Assembly (NCBI GenBank): GCA_000827495.1
Contig: KN817632.1
Span: 60,703-124,702, forward strand
Direction of reading: 5' to 3'
DNA: 64,000 nucleotides
From: Hypholoma sublateritium FD-334 SS-4
Taxonomy: Eukaryota > Basidiomycota > Agaricomycetes > Agaricales > Strophariaceae
The notes below the pieces were generated by a model. That model was not told where the DNA came from, made no database searches, and saw only the letters and a program-made list of their open reading frames with translations. Positions within the stretch are counted from its first letter, which is position 1; every line of letters starts with the position of its first letter. The position numbers were made by a program, and so were the translations under genes. Shown in pieces: positions 58,900-64,000 of this stretch.

Positions 58900-61800
58900 G
58901 GTGAATCGGAATCACCTCTGCGAGACTAATATAACTGGGAATTGTATAGCGCCCCAGAAACCGTGAAACATGATGTTCTCACCTTATGATGTGTCTGTAT
59001 AATGTTGCTGCTTCGGAGAAATTGTGCGACCGATGGGTGTGGATGGTAGTGAGGAATAAGCTGGACACGTACTAATAGTCCCTGCTCACCTGGCAGGCTT
59101 GCCGGCATCCTTCTTGTACTTTTAGGGCAAATCCATTTGATGCTAGCCGTTTGGGAGTCATTTGTATCAGTAAGATCAACGCAAGATGCCCAATACTGCT
59201 CGGCGATCGCCAACAATCTCAAATGCTTCCGTCTTGCCTCCGTCTCTCACAATAATTTGGTACACAATCTGTACTTTCCACAATTACCACACTATGAGCT
59301 ACGCCTTGCTCATTAAGCAGACGTCGTCAGCAGGAGGGTCTTCTAACAAATCTTCTGTTCCACGGAATGGAATGTTCTCATCTGGTGGACCAATGGCAAC
59401 TTCGGAATCTCACCAACTTCTAGGCTTCGGCATCCCTTTAGTGTGAGGCACCTGGAATAAATATGCCCCTGAAATGATAAAAATATACATAACAACCAAG
59501 TGGGTTTTTTGCTTTTGGGTTGCTCTTTGGCCACCCTACACACTTTGACTCATTGCCGATGTCGCGTTTTGGCGCGTGAGCGCGAACGCGCGTGCCGGGC
59601 GCTCAACACCTTACGGAAATGCAAGGGAATATCTGCAAATCAACAATACCTGACTGCAGTGTCGAGTTCGTGCATTAAACTACAAGGAGGTCCACAGTAC
59701 GATACAAGATGCCCCTCCAAGCTTCGAGATGAGTGCATTGAGTGTACTGCATCATGAAGATAAATTGATCATCTTTTTGCAGCCCATCTGCGATATATTT
59801 TTGTTAGTCTGAGCCTGGACTTCGATTACCAGCCGGCGTTTATGTTTCAAAAACTGAATACAACGTCTGCGTTCATACAGGCACGTTCTCACCATTCTAT
59901 CTGTTTGGTCCACCCAATCTACTACATAAGTGTAACGTTCGAAGCTCAAACGCGGCCAAGCTTTGTCGCTGCTGCGTTTGCTCCTCATGTCCCCATGAAG
60001 CCCAGCCGTACTACTTGAGAGAGCATTTCTCTATAATCTCTAACATTCTTGGGTGGGAACGCCCTGGGGCCCCAAGCCTGCCTAATTCGCTTTCCGTTTC
60101 CTTGGAAAACACACCTATTCCATTCCACCGCGCAAGAAAAACAATTTGTCTGTCTGCGTCTGTCAGTCAACCCCTGACACACCCACTGTACGGTCGCGAC
60201 TGATCGCGGGGACCGCGTCCGTACGCATCACCGGAGGCCTTGGGAATACCCGCACGCGGCCGGAGCTATTCAATCAAGCATGCGCGCGTAGAAGTCGCGC
60301 AGAGCCGCGCTGCACGCCAAAATAGTAGATTTCTGCACCGGGTTCGAGTGTGCTGGGAAGGTCAACTTTAATTAAATCCAAGAATGTGCAAATCTTCCAG
60401 CCGCACTGCGACCCCAGGCGTTCGAGGATTAGCGACGTTATCCGCCAAGCCGAGTCTCCATCGACACATGGAACAATTTATTTCGCGGCTACGCTATCGG
60501 AGTATATAGCTCAAGGGAAGCTGGACTGAATGGTCTCAAGTTTCTACGAGCCGTACTATGTTTCCCAGAAACGCCCACCTAGACAGAAGAGGAAAGGAGT
60601 CGCCGCGGGATGAAGGCCACATGATGATCGTACCTGCTGCGTGTGCTGGCGATGATGTCAACACCTGCTATCATCGATCCTCTGTTCTGATAAAGGGCAT
60701 CTGGACACCGAAGATGATTATCGCAGGAATAGCGTGGCATAGGAAGCGCAGTATCAGCGGGTGCAGCAGGAAGGAGTTTGCGTCTGCAGTTCTTGGTATA
60801 ACGAGCGGGTTTCTACCCACCGGGCCACGGCTGTCGAGACATATTAAAGTGTTCAGATAGGAGGCTAGGGAAATTCCATACGCACATGCGTCTGGTATCT
60901 GGAGCGGCCTATTTCGTTTCCCTGCTTTCACTAAAAATACTGCATGTATAATCGGACGTGATAGTGATTTTTGTGGGAAAGGATGTTTTGCTTCCAAGAG
61001 TAGTGGCGCTTAATGCAGACATGGGCAAAGCTGCTCGCCTTCCCAGCATTTTCTGATAAGTGTCCTAATTTCTGTTATTCGTTGAGCTATTTATAAATTA
61101 CTTTCTGACTGCCATACCGAAAGTGGAAATGGGTCTTTTTCGGTTTGTTTTGCATCCGCTAAGTCTTTACTGGAAATGGAAGTATGGGCGCTTTGGACAA
61201 TACTAAAGCGCGAACCACCCCCTAGAATTCAGGGCTATTTTGTTGAACCGCCGATTAGCAGGTAAAAGGAAACGCAATGTGCACGGTATGTGCCATGAGC
61301 ACATTGAATATCATGATGATGTGGAGTCCATGAATATATCCAGACTAGATTTCACCGCCGCGTTGTGGATCGGCCATAAAATTGTATAAATTCACCGAAT
61401 ACCGATGTATTGAGCTTCTCGCAAACAACGTCGCTCCGGAGCCCGCAGCCCGACCTCACCGCGGAGAGTTGTAATTCCTCGAGATGCGGTTGGAACTTGC
61501 GGCCAATACAACCTGTAAATATTTATAGTGAAAGCAATCAAATGATTCCTCACTATACATTCTGAATTACTCATTCTGAATTACTGCACAGTTAATCCAT
61601 TGGTTTACTTTATGCCGAGGGTCAAATTTGAGGAGACCGAACTTTCCAGCAAGCGCTCACATCGGATGATAGGTGATAGTCCTTATCTCCGAAGCGCCCG
61701 CGGGGACTACGGGCCGGGACGCCAGTCAACAAATACGCACACGTGACCATTGTGATCACTGATCCCTTTATCGTTCCTCCTGGGCCACTGGCGAACTTGA

Positions 61801-61990
61801 ACATCAGCAAAACGAGTAGAACATTATACAACATTGTATACCCTTGATAGGGATGTATATAAGATACCACCTAGATATGGTCCCAATGCTTTGCCGGGCA
61901 TGATAAGAAAGGAGCTTTTGCGTAATGTTTATAAGTTGCTGATTGAGCGTCAGATTTGCAGGTGTATATATGGTAGGATTAGGCTTGTTG
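58900..61990. other. Gene-poor region
   Basis: About 3 kb in which I can support no gene. A 108-codon minus-strand frame (60671-60997) contains a hydrophobic stretch (LILRFLCHAIPAIIIFG) that could be one exon of a membrane protein, but partner exons were not found. An 86-codon plus-strand frame (59186-59446) has no motif. Confidence 0.4.
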
Positions 61991-62230
61991 TATCTACAAT
62001 CTTGGCATAAATTTGACCATTATCACCTAGATTTTAGATTCTGGTCTTTCATTAGCACCACCTACATACTTTTCTTATATCTACAATCCTGCTATAAATT
62101 TAGCCAAGACCCCCCAGTTTATTAATTCTTGTCTTGCATTAGCACTGCCTACATGTTTTTCTCGTATCTACAATCCTGCTATGAGATTGTCCAATACTCC
62201 CTAATTTATTGATTGTTGTCTTGTATCACC
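61991..62230. repeat. 87-bp tandem repeat, about 2.8 copies
   Basis: Units start at 61991, 62078 and 62165, each with TATCTACAATC. Shared inner words are AATTT or TGAGATT, then TTTATT or TTTTAG, TTCTTGTCTT and ATTAGCAC. The copies are diverged from each other and the third is incomplete. The repeat lies in AT-rich, gene-poor DNA. Confidence 0.8.
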
Positions 62231-62786
62231 AGATTTTCTTTCAATGCTCATTGACTCCAATTATTGTGTTTTCTACATTCATAGTCAGCGTAAACAAATC
62301 TGGGCATGATTATCGAGGCAGATCGCGAGGCTCGCCTTGCATATNTATAACGCAGATTGTGCAATGTCGAGAAATTTGAGCATAACTACCTAGTCAAATA
62401 ATGATATGATTCTGGTGTAAATCTAATATTACTTCTGAAATGTCAACAATATTGCAGGCACATAGATAGTAGGACATGAACAAATCAAACTTCTTGGATC
62501 ATATGATTCTGACTGAATATGCTACCCCCCATCGCAGCAGAAAATAAAATTGTGCCATTGGGAATGCTGAAGATTTTTGTCCTCACCCAGCAGTACGACA
62601 AGAAGGGCATGTCATGGTTTCAATTCTTGTACTGCAATACCAGAATATCCACTTGCATATCAGATCTCGGATGTCAATTACTTGCCACAATTTTCTCAGA
62701 ATTAGACCTGGCTATTCACTACATGAAAAAGAGGAAATAATTGGCAAAGAAAATTATGTTGTAATTATAAGTATATAGTTAATACA
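62231..62786. other. AT-rich intergenic region
   Basis: No supported gene. A 73-codon plus-strand open frame (62519-62740) has no recognisable motif. One undetermined base is at 62345. Confidence 0.45.
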
Positions 62787-63970
62787 TTAATCGGAATTAT
62801 TGAGACGCGCTCGTTTTGAGGCTCGCTGTCTTTTAATTACTGCATACTCATCCTCTGCGGCTGACAAATTGAGATCAGTATCAACGCCGGGATCCTTTGC
62901 TCCGAAAACATGGCTAGATGTAGGATCAGCAACAAAACTACTATATACCAAAAGGTCTTACTGGTTGTAGAATTTGATAATCTGGGAACTTTCTTCGTCA
63001 TCCTCATCAAGTAATTCCACTATATGGCGGTAAAAATCCACATAACTGAAAGTACCATCTTTGACAACCCAAGAGGGTGTTGAACTGAGGGCAAACCGAA
63101 CCTAGAGGGCAGAAAAAACGAAAATGAGCTGAGTTACCTTATAATGACAGTAAAACTTACTTGAGTAGCGACATATGCAATAAGATGTGGCGTTAATGTA
63201 GTTATGCCACAGATTGCCGCATTTCCCTGCTTGCCGCGATGGGTTCCGGGGCCCTCCAGCGCNGATGTAGGGCCCTGTAAGATATGCTTCGCGGCCTGCA
63301 AACGACGATTAAATGAGTCCACGCAAAGAATNACTGAGAAACAGCTACCCTCAACATGACATGTCCGCGAAATATGTCTTTTGCTATGTCGGCGGGATCG
63401 TGAACGTGATCATGGGGAAATAGGAATCTTGGGAGCATTATAGCTGTGATAGGCAGCCTTCCGGNTGTTATTGATGCATATGTTCTGTTGTAGAGTATAT
63501 TAGAGTACTGCGTGAGCTTCGACAAGAAGCAAGGTAATGCCTTACTCTGCGACATCCTCGTATTTGACAGGACAGAGCAGTGACGCTGTTGCTAAGTGAT
63601 AGAAGCCACGGTCATTCCTTAACTTGTTTCGTTGACGGATTGGAGGCGACAAAGACTGGGTGGTGTCAAACAGGATATAAGAGGGAATTGAGGCTTTGAG
63701 TCCATTACTATNNTCGGACCGAGCAGTTGAGGCCCCATCCTGGATCTAATGCAAGAGTTTAGCATGCTATTGTAGCTCCACAATAGTAANTATATGCTAA
63801 CACNTTGGCAGGTGGCCCTTCGAAGGCCACGATGGCCGGCGAGTGCAAGCATCTGCACACAGAACTCTGGAATCATTGAGCATAGCAGCGTCCAGCCGAA
63901 AAGGAGCCGAATACCCCTAAGTATTGATATGTCAGTATGGGTTTGAACAAGGATAGAGAAATCCTTCACT
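62787..63970 (-). CDS. DUF6698-like protein, 5' end uncertain or off the edge
   Basis: At least five exons can be joined at the 3' end. In order from the 5' side they read FDTTQSLSPPIRQRNKLR and DRGFYHLATASLLCPVKY (around 63560-63700), then ITAIMLPRFLFPHDHVHD and AKDIFRGHVML (around 63350-63480), AAKHILQGPTSALEGPGT and GITTLTPHLIAYVATQ (63160-63300), VRFALSSTPSWVVKDGTF and VELLDEDDEES (62962-63100), and a basic C-terminal exon ending at 62787. This is the pattern of DUF6698, a family of unknown function multiplied in Agaricomycetes. Several undetermined bases interrupt the sequence (for example 63263, 63332, 63712-63713, 63790). The exon or exons upstream of 63700 are unclear and the gene may continue past the window end. 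The listed start is approximate. Confidence 0.7.
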
Positions 63971-64000
63971 CTGGCGTCTCCTGGTGCTCTTCCGAGTTCT

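Noticed and set aside
60671..60997. Minus-strand frame with a hydrophobic segment, possible membrane-protein exon
   Set aside because: Could be real, but no neighbouring exons or family match were found, so it was not called.

Overview
This window is nuclear DNA of a filamentous basidiomycete, most likely an Agaricomycete (mushroom or wood-decay fungus). Genes are broken by many 45-75 bp GT-AG introns. Several families are typical of Agaricomycetes: Msb1/Mug8, DUF4419, DUF6698, coiled-coil F-box proteins, fungal seven-TM proteins and a Zn2Cys6 regulator with a glutamine-rich N-terminus. Gene models were built by hand, joining exons where splice sites and reading phase agree; most close exactly in frame from ATG to stop. 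All family assignments come from recognising sequence patterns, not from a database search.

Layout, left to right. 1-11 kb: an MSB1-like morphogenesis gene, a single-pass membrane protein, an intact DUF4419 gene and a broken tandem copy of it, all on the minus strand. 12-25 kb: a secreted orphan, an F-box gene, mitochondrial tRNA-modification enzyme MTO1 (17 exons), a TauD/TfdA-type dioxygenase, an MFS sugar transporter and a class II aldolase. 26.4-28.7 kb: a large inverted repeat whose arms each carry a copy of a small cysteine-rich secreted protein gene, one intact and one frameshifted. 29-37 kb: an SRPK-like kinase, a D-erythronate-dehydrogenase-like NAD enzyme, a DUF2470 membrane protein and an FAD monooxygenase. 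37.1-37.8 kb: a MITE-like element with perfect 70-bp terminal inverted repeats. 38-45 kb: an F-box gene and two seven-TM paralogues with the same intron pattern. 44.5-48.6 kb: GC-rich DNA without a gene I can support. 48.6-59 kb: an F-box gene, a Rieske-DUF455 fusion and a Zn2Cys6 transcription factor. 59-64 kb: AT-rich, sparse DNA with an 87-bp tandem repeat and a DUF6698 gene near the right edge.

Possible joint functions (inference). The sugar transporter and class II aldolase are divergent across a shared 1.2 kb region, and a D-erythronate-dehydrogenase-like enzyme lies 6.5 kb further on. Together they could support uptake and breakdown of a sugar acid. The least explained items are the secreted-protein inverted repeat, the MITE, the Rieske-DUF455 fusion, two GC-AG introns in one aldolase gene, and several exons of 8-14 nt.
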